In this document: piece after piece, positions 26,356-36,329 of the stretch | How positions within the stretch are numbered: position 1 is the stretch's first letter | Layout of the letters: each line of letters opens with the position of its first letter | Source: Parvibaculum sp963696585 | GTDB lineage: Bacteria; Pseudomonadota; Alphaproteobacteria; Parvibaculales; Parvibaculaceae | Assembly: GCA_963696585.1 (NCBI GenBank) | Contig: CAVOKW010000034.1 | Span: forward strand, 55,534-119,533 | Direction of reading: 5' to 3' | DNA length: 64,000 nt | Translations under genes and position numbers: made by a program | The notes under the pieces: generated by a model | The model's input: the letters and a program-made list of their open reading frames with translations, nothing else | What the model was told of the DNA's origin: nothing | The model's database searches: none

Positions 26356-27968
26356 GCGGCCCCCCGCTTCTTGCGAAGGGTCAAAAGGCTGGTCGCCGCA
26401 TTGGCGCCTGCCAGCCCCATCATCATGCTGCCAGGATGGGCGCTTGCCGAGCAGAGGTAAAAGTTTCTGATCGGCGTCGTGTAGCCGCCACTCGCCGCGA
26501 AGGGACGATTGGAAAACATCTGATCAAGCGTCATGTCGCCTTGCGACATATCGCCCGATGTCAGACCGGCATCGTTTTCAATATCGCGCGCCAGCAAAAT
26601 TTCCTGCGCCATGACAAGGCCGGAAAAACCGGGACTGACCTCTGCCAGTTTGCCGATGACCAATTGTCCAAGCGCCTGCTTGCGCTCATCGCTCCAGGGG
26701 CCTTCATGCAATGTCGCCGGCACAAATTGCACCCTGACCGACATGACATGCTTTCGCGCCGGGGCAAGTGTCGGATCCGTCAGGCTCGGCATGAAGACTT
26801 CGATGAGCGGCGCACGTGGCGGCACCCTGTCACGCCAATCGTTATAAGCGAGATCCATATCGTCCAATGAGGCGGCGAGACGCAAGCCGCCGGCGATAGA
26901 GGGGCAGCCTTCCGGAAGGATCGGGAAATCCGGCATTCGATCCAGCGCCAGATTGATCTTGGCAACGGTGCCCGTCGTGCGAAAGGCGCCTGTCTGCCTG
27001 ATCAGTTCCGCCGGCAGGTCCTTCCATTGGAAGAGGCTCAGCACACTGCGCTTCAAGTCCAGATCCGAGAGGATCGCATTGGCCTCGATCTCCTCGCCAT
27101 TGGCGAGCACGACACCGCGCGCATTCTGGTGGCGCATCAGGATGTCGGTCACTTCCGCTTCCATGCGGATGCTGCCGCCATGGGCCTCAATGGATGCCAC
27201 CAGCGCACGCGCCAGCGCATCAGGCCCACCCAAGGGCAAAATCCTGTCTGGCATACCTGCCAATGCGTCGAGACTGGCCGCTTCTGTCAACCCCATGAAG
27301 GCGGCAACAAGACGCATGGCGCTGGTTGGCGATGACGGGCCCAGTGTTGAGCCCATGAGCGCAGGCCCGGCCAGATGTGCTTTCAATAAGTCGCTGGTGA
27401 AATGGTCATCAAGCAGCGCGCGCATGGATTGTGTCCAGACACGGCTGATCTCATAAAGGGCATTCTCATCAAGCGCGGCAACACCGGCCAGCAATGACAG
27501 TCGCGCCCGAAAATCACGGAGGGAGCTGCCGCTAAAGCCATCCATCCCTCGTGTCAGGAGCGGCGCGATGCGGCGGGCATCCGCCAGCCGGTCACGGCGA
27601 TATTTCGTAAAACTGTCTGCGTCGCGCTTGTCATGACGCGCAATTTCACGGCGCTGGACAGCGCCATCGCGATAACTCGCCAGATAGCGGCCATCGGGCG
27701 CCAGGGTGATGCCGCCTTCAGCATGCAGGAAGCGCAGGCCGAAGCGGGGCAGATCCAGATCGGAGACTATTTGCGCAGGAAGCGCGGCGCTGCCTTGTGA
27801 AAAACGCGAAAGTCGGAAGCCCGGCGAAATCTCATGGCCAACGTCGCCACCACCGGGCGCTGCATGGCGATCAAGCACCAGCACGCTGAGACCGGCGCGT
27901 GCCAGATAGGCCGCAGCCGTCAGCCCGTTCAGGCCCGCGCCGATCACTATTGCCTCATGACGCTTCAT
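26352..27968 (-). CDS. Phytoene-dehydrogenase-like FAD/NAD(P) oxidoreductase (second copy)
   Basis: 538 residues from the ATG at 27968 (MKRHEAIVIGAGLNGLTAAA); the frame also contains an upstream ATG at 27983. The Rossmann motif is GAGLNGLTAAAYLARAGLSV then LVLDRHAAPGGG. The middle part shares KINLALDRMPDFPI and VRVQFVPATL with the downstream paralogue, and the C-terminal FAD site is TPIRNFYLCSASAHPGSMMM. It is the first gene of the three-gene operon ending with the GcvT-like protein. The 5' gap (27969-28202) should carry the promoter. The physiological substrate is unknown. Confidence 0.8.
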   Translation of the reverse strand: MKRHEAIVIGAGLNGLTAAAYLARAGLSVLVLDRHAAPGGGDVGHEISPGFRLSRFSQGSAALPAQIVSDLDLPRFGLRFLHAEGGITLAPDGRYLASYRDGAVQRREIARHDKRDADSFTKYRRDRLADARRIAPLLTRGMDGFSGSSLRDFRARLSLLAGVAALDENALYEISRVWTQSMRALLDDHFTSDLLKAHLAGPALMGSTLGPSSPTSAMRLVAAFMGLTEAASLDALAGMPDRILPLGGPDALARALVASIEAHGGSIRMEAEVTDILMRHQNARGVVLANGEEIEANAILSDLDLKRSVLSLFQWKDLPAELIRQTGAFRTTGTVAKINLALDRMPDFPILPEGCPSIAGGLRLAASLDDMDLAYNDWRDRVPPRAPLIEVFMPSLTDPTLAPARKHVMSVRVQFVPATLHEGPWSDERKQALGQLVIGKLAEVSPGFSGLVMAQEILLARDIENDAGLTSGDMSQGDMTLDQMFSNRPFAASGGYTTPIRNFYLCSASAHPGSMMMGLAGANAATSLLTLRKKRGAA

Positions 27969-28202
27969 GCGTCGGGTCCTCACGCGCTTATCCGCTCGCC
28001 GAAGCGGTAATCAAAGCGTACCGGATTGGCACGCGTCGAATAATGAGCTTGCACCGGCCATGTGTCATACAATCGATGCGTTAACTAAGTTTGATCAGGC
28101 CACATCTCGCCTTCCGGTCAATCAGGCCAAAAGCGAGGGAAATTTTTGACGCAACCTGTCACGCAAATGCTGCAAGATTGCCGCCATGCCTGACAGACCG
28201 GG

Positions 28203-31145
28203 TCAGCCTGCCTTGATGAGCGCCGTAAAGGCTTCCCGGACTTGCGACTGACTGTCGCGGAGCTGTGATTCAAGCGTCGCAAAATCAGGGGCAGCCCCGG
28301 CCCGTGCCAGCAGCGCCTTCAGGCCCATGGTTGCCTCTTCCGGCTTGAAGGCCCCTTCCAGACATACACGCAAGACCTGTGTCAGATTATGATTGAGTTC
28401 GATCGCCGCGGCCAATTGATCCCCCGTCTGTGACGGTATGAGCCGCGATTTTGCCAGGCGCATCAGCGATGTCCGGGTGTTGGGATGCAAGACCTCTGGT
28501 GACTTATGCGCATGGGCCAATTGCAAGAACTGGCAAATGAACTCCAGATCGACAAGACCGCCGCGCACATATTTGAGTTCCCACGGGTCGCTGCCCGGGT
28601 ATTCCTTCTCGATACGCGCACGCATATCAAGCACGTCATGCGCCAGCTTGGCGCGGTCGCGCTTCCGGCTCAATGTTTTCAAAATGGCCGCATTGATTTT
28701 TTGGCGTAGCGCGTCAGGACCGGAAATCACGCGCGCGCGCGTCAGCGCCATATGTTCCCATGTCCAGGCTTCACTCGCCTGATAATGGACGAAAGCGGCA
28801 AGCGATGTGGCAATGGGTCCGGCATTGCCGGAAGGGCGCAACCGCAAATCGACTTCGTAGAGCTTGCCCTCGGCTGTCGGAGCGGTCAGTGCACTGATCA
28901 GTTGCTGACAGATACGGGCATAGTAGCTGGGGGGCGAGGCATCCCTGGCGCCATCCGATACGACATTTTCCCTTGTCGTCTCATAGATCATGATGAGATC
29001 GAGATCGGAGGTCGCGCTCATTTCCTCGCTGCCGAGTTTGCCCATGGCAAGGGTCGCGAAGCTGCCGCTTGGCATCTGGCCATAGCGTTCGGCCACCTTG
29101 GCCTGGGCGATGGGCGCCAGTACCTCCACCAGTCCTGAGGCAATCGCCGCATAGGCAGGTCCGGCCTCGTCGGCTGTGGCGCTGCCGGCAAGCACTCGCA
29201 TGCTCAGGCGGAAACGATATTCACGCGCCCAGACACGCGAGAAATCCAGCACGTCCTGATAGTCACGCGCATTGGCAAGCGCGGCCGAAAGCGATTTGCG
29301 CAGATCATCGCTCCCCGGCAGAACCTTGTTGAAATCAGGATCAATGAATGCTTCGAGCACGGCCGGGTTTTGGCTCAGATAGTTCGCCATGCGCGGCGCC
29401 GTGCCGGAGATGCCGGCGAGAAGATCAAGCAGGCCCGGATTGGAATAAAGCATCGAGAACAGTTGGACACCTGCCGGAAGGCCACGCAGAAAATTATCAA
29501 AATGCGTGAAGGCCGCATCCGGGTTGGGTGTCCTGGACAGGGCGCGCAGCAAGGCGGGCATCAGGGCCGTCAGCATCTCGCGCGAACGGGCAAGGCGGGT
29601 CGCGGCAAAACGGCCCGTGTGCCAGGCACGAATGGCCTCCGACATTTGCGATGCCTGCCTGAAGCCCAGTTTCTGCAATGTCGCCAGCGTTTCGGGATCG
29701 TCTTCCGTGCCGGTAAAAACAAGACTGCCGCTGTCTTCGGCGAGAGGCGGGGCTGTTTCAAAGAGACGTGCATAATGGCGCTGCACGCAGCGCAGATGCG
29801 TGGTCAGCGTCTTGGCGAAGCTGTCGCTATCGGCAAACCCCATGAACAGCGCCACATGACGCACGCCCTCTGCCTCAACTGGAATGGTGTGCGTCTGATC
29901 GTCGTTGATCATTTGCAGGCGATGCTCAAGCGTGCGCAGAAAGTTGTAGGCCTGCTTGAGTTCGCTCGCCGCCTCAGGCGTGATCCATTGCTTGCGGGCC
30001 AGCTCATCCAGCATCTGGCAGGTCTGCTTGCCACGCAGGCTGTGTTCGCGCCCACCGGCAATGAGCTGTTGGGTCTGCACAAAGAATTCGATTTCGCGAA
30101 TGCCGCCGCGTCCGAGTTTGACATTGTGACCGGCGACGGCGATGTCGCCATGTCCGCCGACAGCATGAATCTGACGCTTCATGGAATGAATGTCGTCAAT
30201 GGCGGCAAAGTCGAGATTCTTGCGCCAGATATAGGGCTTCAGCAGGTCGAGAAAACGCTGTCCGGCCTCGAAGTCCCCGGCCACGGCGCGCGCCTTGATG
30301 AAAGCGGCGCGTTCCCAGTTTTGACCCCGGCTTTCGTAATAGACCTCGGCGGCAGGCAGCGAGACGGCAATCGGCGTGCCGCCGGGATCCGGGCGCAAGC
30401 GCAAATCGACCCGAAAGACATAGCCATCTTCCGTGCGCTCTTGCAGCAATTTGACGAGCCCCTTGGTGAGCTGCACGAAGAAGCTGCCATCATCCAGTCC
30501 GGGCTTGAGCGGCAAGTGACCCGGCTCGTAAAAAATGACGAGGTCAATGTCGCTGGAATAGTTTAGCTCCGCTGATCCAAACTTGCCCATGCCGAGCACG
30601 GCCAATCCGCTGCCAGGCGAGGTGGCCCGCGATGGCGCCGCGATCTGTCCGGTGCGCCCTGCGGCCTTGAGCAGCCATTCAACGGCGCTCGCAACCGCCT
30701 TGTCGGCAAAGGCGGAGAGCGCCTGCGTCACCTCATCAAGCGACCAGCGGCGCGTCATGTCGGCAATGGCAATGAGGAGTGCTGCTTCCGATTTAAGGCG
30801 GCGCAATTCGCGCATCACGTCGGCCTGTGTCGGCAAGAGGGCGGCATCACCCGCCCGACGCAAAATATCGGCAAGACCTGCTTCCGGCGTCTCCTTCAGG
30901 AGGCGCGTCAGCCAGTCAGGATGCAACCTGATGATTTGCGTGAGAAAGGGCGAATTGCCAAAAATCGCCGCAAGCAGATGACGGGCGGCCTTTTCGGCAA
31001 GCAGGGATTGAAGGTCGCGCCGCAACTGGCGGTCTGCCTTGTCGGTCAGGGCGGTGAGATCATCCATCTCGCGGGCGACACGCGCCAGATCATAGGGCGC
31101 AGGGGCCTTTGCCGCCTCATTCTTCAAGGGTGCGCCTTTGCTCAT
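28203..31145 (-). CDS. glnE: Glutamine synthetase adenylyltransferase/adenylyl-removing enzyme
   Basis: 980 residues from the ATG at 31145 (MSKGAPLKNEAAKAPAPYDL); the open frame extends upstream into the kinase stop, but this start leaves a clean 71-bp gap. Two nucleotidyltransferase domains are visible: the N-terminal one with FGSAELNYSSDIDLVIFYEP and the C-terminal one with GSEEMSATSDLDLIMIYETT, both carrying the metal-binding DxD. This is the normal layout of GlnE, which adenylylates and deadenylylates glutamine synthetase in response to PII and glutamine. It lies downstream of the two-component pair, as in Sinorhizobium. Confidence 0.95.
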   Translation of the reverse strand: MSKGAPLKNEAAKAPAPYDLARVAREMDDLTALTDKADRQLRRDLQSLLAEKAARHLLAAIFGNSPFLTQIIRLHPDWLTRLLKETPEAGLADILRRAGDAALLPTQADVMRELRRLKSEAALLIAIADMTRRWSLDEVTQALSAFADKAVASAVEWLLKAAGRTGQIAAPSRATSPGSGLAVLGMGKFGSAELNYSSDIDLVIFYEPGHLPLKPGLDDGSFFVQLTKGLVKLLQERTEDGYVFRVDLRLRPDPGGTPIAVSLPAAEVYYESRGQNWERAAFIKARAVAGDFEAGQRFLDLLKPYIWRKNLDFAAIDDIHSMKRQIHAVGGHGDIAVAGHNVKLGRGGIREIEFFVQTQQLIAGGREHSLRGKQTCQMLDELARKQWITPEAASELKQAYNFLRTLEHRLQMINDDQTHTIPVEAEGVRHVALFMGFADSDSFAKTLTTHLRCVQRHYARLFETAPPLAEDSGSLVFTGTEDDPETLATLQKLGFRQASQMSEAIRAWHTGRFAATRLARSREMLTALMPALLRALSRTPNPDAAFTHFDNFLRGLPAGVQLFSMLYSNPGLLDLLAGISGTAPRMANYLSQNPAVLEAFIDPDFNKVLPGSDDLRKSLSAALANARDYQDVLDFSRVWAREYRFRLSMRVLAGSATADEAGPAYAAIASGLVEVLAPIAQAKVAERYGQMPSGSFATLAMGKLGSEEMSATSDLDLIMIYETTRENVVSDGARDASPPSYYARICQQLISALTAPTAEGKLYEVDLRLRPSGNAGPIATSLAAFVHYQASEAWTWEHMALTRARVISGPDALRQKINAAILKTLSRKRDRAKLAHDVLDMRARIEKEYPGSDPWELKYVRGGLVDLEFICQFLQLAHAHKSPEVLHPNTRTSLMRLAKSRLIPSQTGDQLAAAIELNHNLTQVLRVCLEGAFKPEEATMGLKALLARAGAAPDFATLESQLRDSQSQVREAFTALIKAG

Positions 31146-31216
31146 ACTGCCTGTCAGTCCCTGCCAGATTCGTGTCCGGCCAAGATAGCAGACTGCGGCA
31201 GAAGCGCGAGCAGGGC

Positions 31217-32617
31217 TCAACGGCCTGTTCGTGACAATATCATTTTCGCCTTGAGGCCGGGGTCATTGTCGGTGAAACGCACACGCCCGCCATGCAGCCG
31301 CGCCACGGCGGCGACAAGGCTCAGCCCCAGCCCGGAGCCGGGCGTGTTTCGGCTCGCTTCAAGCCGCACAAAACGCTCCAGCACATGATCGCGCTCCTCA
31401 TAGGGGATGCCGGGACCATGATCGGCGACGGCCAGAATGATGCGTCGCGCCGGATTGTCGGGATCGGCTTTGGCGGAAATGGTGATCACGGGCTCGACAC
31501 CCTCGCGCGCCGGTATGCCATGCTTGATGGCATTATCCAGCAGATTGGCGAGGGATTGCGAAAGCAATTCACGATGCGCCTTGATCTGCATGTCGGGGTC
31601 CACATCGACGACAATGCGCAGGCCGCGCTCCTCGGCCAAGGGTTCATAAAGTTCGGCGGCGTCGAGGACAAGATTTGCCAGATCAAGCTGGGTCATGGAT
31701 TCGCGCAACGAGCCGGCTTCCGCCCGTGCGATCATCAACAGGGCATTGAATGTGCCGAGCAGGCCATCGGCTTCGACGATTGTCCGTTCCAGCGCGGCGC
31801 GATAATCCTCGGTCGAGGCCTCGCCCATCAAGGTCACTTCCAGCCGATTGCGCAATCTGTTCAGCGGGCTGCGAAGATCATGCGCGACATTATCCGTGAC
31901 CTGACGCATACCGATCATCAGGGCTTCTATCTGATCGAGCATGGCGTTGAGATTGCGCGCCAGCTGATCCAGCTCATCGCCCGTGCCGGCAATGGGCAAG
32001 CGCTGGGAAAGATCACCCTCCATGATGTCGCGGCTTGTCTGGTTGATCTCGTCCACACGGGCCAGCATGTTGCGGCTCATGAACAACCCCCCGACGAGAC
32101 CCAGTGCGACGGTCAGACCAATCGCCCAGATCAATGCGCTTGTAATCAGTGTTTCTATTTCACGCCGTTCAGCGACATCACGACCGACAAGCAGATAAAA
32201 ACCCTCCGGCAGAATGAAGGCCCGGGCACGCGCCGCTTTCATCTCGACGCCATCAAGCGTCTTGCGGCTATAGAGGAAATCGAGCCAGCCATCGGGTCCG
32301 GGTTCGCGTCCGGGGCGTCCGTCAAGCGTGCCAGCCAACACCCGGCCAGCCGGGTCGAGCACGAGATACAGGCTTTCGCCGGGGTCGCGCGAGCGCTGGA
32401 TGACGGTGTGCACGAGCAGGGGCAGGCCGCCCTGCGCATATTGTTCGGCAAGGCCGGTGATTTCGGCCTGCACGGCCTCATCCGTCTGACGCACCAGAAA
32501 GCCCGCCGTGTTCCAATAGACATAGGCGAGCAACATGATCGCCGAGGCCGCGAACAGCGCCAGATAGATGACCGCGAGCCTGAAGGTCGAGGTTTTGAGG
32601 AGGTTAATCGACTGCAC
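31217..32617 (-). CDS. Sensor histidine kinase (HAMP type)
   Basis: 466 residues. There are two membrane segments (about 13-33 and 159-180) with a periplasmic domain of about 125 residues between. A HAMP linker follows (DEINQTSRDIMEGDLSQRLP), then the His box VTDNVAHDLRSPLNRLRNRL with His246 as acceptor, and an HATPase domain with NLLDNAIKHG, DHGPGIP and NTPGSGLGLSLVAAVARLHG. Its start overlaps the stop of the response regulator by 14 bp, so the two form a pair. The position between degP and glnE is conserved in rhizobia; the signal is not known. Confidence 0.9.
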   Translation of the reverse strand: MQSINLLKTSTFRLAVIYLALFAASAIMLLAYVYWNTAGFLVRQTDEAVQAEITGLAEQYAQGGLPLLVHTVIQRSRDPGESLYLVLDPAGRVLAGTLDGRPGREPGPDGWLDFLYSRKTLDGVEMKAARARAFILPEGFYLLVGRDVAERREIETLITSALIWAIGLTVALGLVGGLFMSRNMLARVDEINQTSRDIMEGDLSQRLPIAGTGDELDQLARNLNAMLDQIEALMIGMRQVTDNVAHDLRSPLNRLRNRLEVTLMGEASTEDYRAALERTIVEADGLLGTFNALLMIARAEAGSLRESMTQLDLANLVLDAAELYEPLAEERGLRIVVDVDPDMQIKAHRELLSQSLANLLDNAIKHGIPAREGVEPVITISAKADPDNPARRIILAVADHGPGIPYEERDHVLERFVRLEASRNTPGSGLGLSLVAAVARLHGGRVRFTDNDPGLKAKMILSRTGR

Positions 32618-33281
32618 GTAACGAGTATCCGGCCCCGCGAATCGTGTGCAAGAGCGGCTGTTTGAAGTTCTTGTCGATCTTCGCCCGGAGCCGCGAGATA
32701 TGCACGTCGATCACATTTGTCTGAGGGTCGAAATGATACTCCCAAACGTTTTCGAGCAACATGGTGCGTGTGACCACCTGGTCGGCATGTTTCATGAGAT
32801 ATTCGAGAAGTCTGAATTCACGCGGCTGAAGCTCGATTTCCTGCCCGGCACGTGTGACCTTGCGGGCAAGGAGATCAACTTCGAGATCGCCAACCTGAAG
32901 GCGCGTGCGCACCTGATCGGGATTGGAGCGGCGCACCAGCACCTCGATGCGGGCCAGCAATTCGGCAAAGGCATAAGGCTTGGTCAGATAATCATCGCCA
33001 CCGACCTTCAAGCCCTTGATGCGATCATCGACCTCGCCGAGCGCGGAGAGAAAGAGCACAGGCGTGCGGCTGTTTTCCGAGCGCAGCATCTCGACCAGCG
33101 AAAGACCATCGCGCTTGGGCAGCATGCGGTCCACGATCAGCACATCAAACGAGCCGGAGAGCGCCAATGTCAGGCCTTCCTCGCCATCGGCGGCGTGGTC
33201 AACAATGTGGCCGCTTTCGCGCAATCCCTTGACGGCATAGGCAGCCGCTTCGAGATCATCCTCAATTACCAAAATCCGCAT
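32604..33281 (-). CDS. OmpR-type response regulator
   Basis: 225 residues from the ATG at 33281 (MRILVIEDDLEAAAYAVKGL). The receiver domain has the acidic pair EDD (7-9), the phosphorylatable Asp51 in LIVDRMLPKRDG, and the conserved KPYAFAEL lysine. The winged-helix output domain ends RLRAKIDKNFKQPLLHTIRG then AGYSLRAVD. It is co-transcribed with the overlapping histidine kinase. The neighbouring DegP-type protease upstream makes an envelope-stress role likely, by analogy with CpxR/DegP arrangements. Confidence 0.9.
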   Translation of the reverse strand: MRILVIEDDLEAAAYAVKGLRESGHIVDHAADGEEGLTLALSGSFDVLIVDRMLPKRDGLSLVEMLRSENSRTPVLFLSALGEVDDRIKGLKVGGDDYLTKPYAFAELLARIEVLVRRSNPDQVRTRLQVGDLEVDLLARKVTRAGQEIELQPREFRLLEYLMKHADQVVTRTMLLENVWEYHFDPQTNVIDVHISRLRAKIDKNFKQPLLHTIRGAGYSLRAVD

Positions 33282-33408
33282 GGGCTCACGGCGCTCCGTA
33301 TTCCAGTTCCTGTCCAGCACCACGGATATCATGCTCATGATCCAGGCCCTTTGCATCCATTGTCTGTCCCGACGCCCGCAGGCGCCGGGCAGATCAACCG
33401 GAGAGACA

Positions 33409-34917
33409 TCAGGCCTTTTCGATCGTCAGGGCCACAAAGTGCTGCTGATCCCGTGTCTTGAGCAAAAGCAACACGGAGTTCTTGGAAGCTTTCTTTGCAT
33501 CCTTGACGCCCGCGACGATATCGGCGGGTGTTTTCACATCCTTGCCCGAAATCTTGAGAATCACATCGCCGGGACGCACGCCTTTTTCAGCCGCTTCACT
33601 GTCGGGATCGACGGCCTGCACCACCACACCATCATCGCTCTGCGTCAGTGACAGGCCGAGGCTCTTGGTTGCCGTCACTGTGGCGTCATCCGATGTCGCG
33701 TCATCGGCCGAAGCCACATCCAGCTTGTCCGGGAAAACGGCAATCGCGACGTTGATGTCTTTGGCCTTGCCATCGCGCCAAACACCGACCTTGGCATTGG
33801 TGCCGGGCTTGAGATCAGCCACCGTGCGGCTCACCGCGCGAATATCTTCCATGGCCGTGCCATTGATCGAGGTGATCACGTCGCCCGCCTTGATGCCATA
33901 TTTCTCGGCGGGGCTGCCCACCGAGACATCGGCAACGAGAGCGCCCCTGGCCTTGTCGAGCGCCAGATTGGCGGCCATGTCGTCATCCACCGGTTGAATG
34001 GTCACGCCGAGCCAGCCGCGCGTGACCTTGCCGTCCTTCTTCAACTCGGCAACGACTTTCGAGGCGAGATTGGAGGGAATGGCAAAACCGATGCCGACAC
34101 TGCCGCCGGTGGGCGAGAAAATCGCCGTGTTGACGCCGACAACATTACCGCTGGTATCGAAAGTCGGACCGCCGGAATTGCCTTTGTTGATCGAAGCATC
34201 GATCTGGATGAAGTCGTCATAGGCACTGGCGCCAATGTCGCGGCCGCGGGCCGAAACAATGCCGGTTGTCACTGTGCCGCCAAGACCAAACGGGTTGCCA
34301 ACGGCAAGCACCCAGTCGCCGACGCGCAACGTGTCGGAATTGCCGAAAGCCACATAGGCCATGGGCTTTGTCGACTGCACCTTGATCAGCGCCAGATCGG
34401 TCTTGCTGTCGCGACCGATGAGCTTGGCTTTGAGTTCGGACTGATCGTTCAGCACCACCGTGATTTCCTTGGCGCCATCGACGACATGATTGTTGGTCAC
34501 AACATAGCCATCAGCCGAAATGATGAAGCCGGAGCCGAGCGCCGTTGCATGGCGCCTGGCCGGTTTGCCATCCGGACCCTTGGGCTGCATGTCACGGAAA
34601 AACTTTTCAAACGGGCTGCCGGGCGGAAACGGCAAATCAGGCATGCCGGCCTGCGCCGAAACATCTTCTTCCTCATCGACGCGGATCGACACAACTGCCG
34701 GGCTCACCTTTTCCACAAGGTCGGCAAAACTTGGCAGGCTCGACATGTCGCGCGCGCCGGGCGCGACGGGCGCCGTGTTGATCGGGCCATTATCCGCCAT
34801 GACAGGCGCACTCATCAGGCTCAGGCCGAGCAGCGCGGCGACGGCCATCGACTTGGCGCGATGCCTGGAGGGCAGAGGGCGCTTGAGCGCCTCGTTGGTC
34901 AGACCGCCATTCATCAT
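33409..34917 (-). CDS. degP: Periplasmic serine protease of the DegP/HtrA (Do) family
   Basis: 502 residues from the ATG at 34917, with AGGAG about ten bases upstream. A signal peptide (MAVAALLGLSLMSAPVMA) precedes the trypsin-like domain with catalytic His144 (TNNHVVDG), Asp174 (SKTDLALIKV) and Ser248 (NKGNSGGPTF). Two PDZ domains follow (GWLGVTIQPVDDDMAANLAL, and LGLSLTQSDDGVVVQAVDPD). It is a protein quality-control protease/chaperone of the periplasm. It lies upstream of the two-component pair and downstream of the cytochrome c maturation genes, as in Sinorhizobium degP1. The 170-bp 5' gap contains a perfect 8-bp-stem hairpin at 34987-35009. Confidence 0.92.
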   Translation of the reverse strand: MMNGGLTNEALKRPLPSRHRAKSMAVAALLGLSLMSAPVMADNGPINTAPVAPGARDMSSLPSFADLVEKVSPAVVSIRVDEEEDVSAQAGMPDLPFPPGSPFEKFFRDMQPKGPDGKPARRHATALGSGFIISADGYVVTNNHVVDGAKEITVVLNDQSELKAKLIGRDSKTDLALIKVQSTKPMAYVAFGNSDTLRVGDWVLAVGNPFGLGGTVTTGIVSARGRDIGASAYDDFIQIDASINKGNSGGPTFDTSGNVVGVNTAIFSPTGGSVGIGFAIPSNLASKVVAELKKDGKVTRGWLGVTIQPVDDDMAANLALDKARGALVADVSVGSPAEKYGIKAGDVITSINGTAMEDIRAVSRTVADLKPGTNAKVGVWRDGKAKDINVAIAVFPDKLDVASADDATSDDATVTATKSLGLSLTQSDDGVVVQAVDPDSEAAEKGVRPGDVILKISGKDVKTPADIVAGVKDAKKASKNSVLLLLKTRDQQHFVALTIEKA

Positions 34918-34986
34918 TCCTGGATACTCCTCAAAATCGGCCAAATCGCATGGGGGTCGGCTGGCCAGAGCCGTGTGCGGGCGCCT

Positions 34987-35009
34987 GCAACCTGTTGGAG
35001 GCAGGTTGC
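34987..35009. repeat. Hairpin between degP and the hydrolase-OsmC gene
   Basis: GCAACCTG (34987-34994) pairs perfectly with CAGGTTGC (35002-35009) around a seven-base loop. It could end the hydrolase-OsmC transcript or sit in the degP leader. No T-run follows, so the role is open. Confidence 0.5.
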
Positions 35010-35087
35010 CGCAGATTCCCTTACAGATTGGTGGATTGATCGTTACAAAAGCGTAAGGCCAAATCATGGCAAAAATTCGCCGTTTAT

Positions 35088-36320
35088 TCAGGCCGGATCG
35101 ACCAGTCTGGTATCGATCCGCTTGTCCTTGTTCATCAAAGTCTGGTGAACCGGGCATTTATTGGCGATCCCCAGCAGTTTTTCGCGCATTTCTGCATCTA
35201 ATGGCCCCCTGAGCATGATGTCGCGGGTGATGACCTCGACCTTGGCAGTCCCTTCGCCTTGTGCCGCCACGAGATCACGACGCAGCGCAACACTTATCTC
35301 GTTCACCTGCCAGCCCTTGCGTTCGGCATACATGCGGATGGTCATTGCCGTGCAGGCCCCCAGGGCCCCCAGCAGAATATCGTGGGGCGATGCCCCCTCA
35401 TCCATGCCGCCGCGATCGCGCGCCACATCGGAAATGATCTGATGCGCGCCAAGCGTGATGCGTTGCTGATAGTTGCCGACATGGGTATCGGCAACATGCA
35501 CCGTGCCATCAAAGGCGACCGGCGAAGCCTCGGTTTGAGCCTCCGGCAAATAGCGCGTGGACCAGGCGCTCAACACTTCGGCCACATAGGTCGCATCTTC
35601 GTGACGTGTCAGCAGATGGTCGGCCTTGTCGAGGGAGACAAAGCTTTTGGGATGCCTGGCAGCAAGGAAGATTTTTGTCGCATTGTCGATGCCGACGAGA
35701 TTGTCGAGCGGGGCATGAAAAATGATCAGCGCCTTGTGCAGATGCGCGATCTTGTCTTCAAGCCGGTGGCCTTCGACATCGAGCAGGAACTGTTTCTTGA
35801 TCCTGAATGTGCGGCCAACAAGTTTCACCTCGGCTTCGCCATCGCGCCCGATATCGGCGAGCCTGTCGGCAAAGTTATGCTTCACATGCTCGGCGTCAGC
35901 AGGCGCGCCAATCGTGGCCACGGCCACGGCTTCAGGAATCTCGTCGGCCGCCGCCAGCACCGCCGTGCCGCCCAGGCTGTGACCAACGAGCAGCGTTGGC
36001 GCCTGATAGGTTGCGCGCAGAAAATTTGCCGCCGCGACGAGATCGCCAACATTGGAAGAAAAATTCGTATTGCCGAAATCGCCACCCGACATGCCAAGCC
36101 CGGTGAAATCAAACCGCAAGACGGCGATGCCACGTGCCGCCAGGGCGGTTGAAATGCGGGCAGCGGCAAAAATATCCTTGGAACAGGTGAAGCAATGGGC
36201 AAAAAGCGCATAAGCGCGAACCGGGCCGTCAGGCACATCCAGCCTTGCCGCCAGTTCATCCCCCAGACTGCCTTTGAAGGTGACTTTCCGGCTCGTGATC
36301 TGGTTGGGCACGCTGGTCAT
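35088..36320 (-). CDS. Alpha/beta hydrolase fused to an OsmC domain
   Basis: 410 residues with two domains. Residues 1-260 are an alpha/beta hydrolase with nucleophile elbow LLVGHSLGGTAVLAAA and a C-terminal LDKADHLLT carrying the candidate catalytic His. Residues about 275-410 are an OsmC/Ohr-type domain with the cysteine motif GALGACTAMTIRMYAERKGW and the second conserved Cys in NKCPVHQTL. OsmC domains reduce organic hydroperoxides through these two cysteines. The fusion is a recurrent proteobacterial architecture, and the role of the hydrolase half is unclear. It is 9 bp downstream of cycL and may be transcribed with it. Confidence 0.88.
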   Translation of the reverse strand: MTSVPNQITSRKVTFKGSLGDELAARLDVPDGPVRAYALFAHCFTCSKDIFAAARISTALAARGIAVLRFDFTGLGMSGGDFGNTNFSSNVGDLVAAANFLRATYQAPTLLVGHSLGGTAVLAAADEIPEAVAVATIGAPADAEHVKHNFADRLADIGRDGEAEVKLVGRTFRIKKQFLLDVEGHRLEDKIAHLHKALIIFHAPLDNLVGIDNATKIFLAARHPKSFVSLDKADHLLTRHEDATYVAEVLSAWSTRYLPEAQTEASPVAFDGTVHVADTHVGNYQQRITLGAHQIISDVARDRGGMDEGASPHDILLGALGACTAMTIRMYAERKGWQVNEISVALRRDLVAAQGEGTAKVEVITRDIMLRGPLDAEMREKLLGIANKCPVHQTLMNKDKRIDTRLVDPA

Positions 36321-36329
36321 CGGCGCTTC

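Noticed and set aside
24799..27968. Carotenoid biosynthesis cluster
   Set aside because: The two CrtI-like enzymes are not accompanied by phytoene synthase, cyclase or GGPP synthase genes, and the third gene is GcvT-like.
29370..30566. 398-codon plus-strand frame opposite glnE
   Set aside because: It is antisense to clear GlnE domains and has no recognisable motif.
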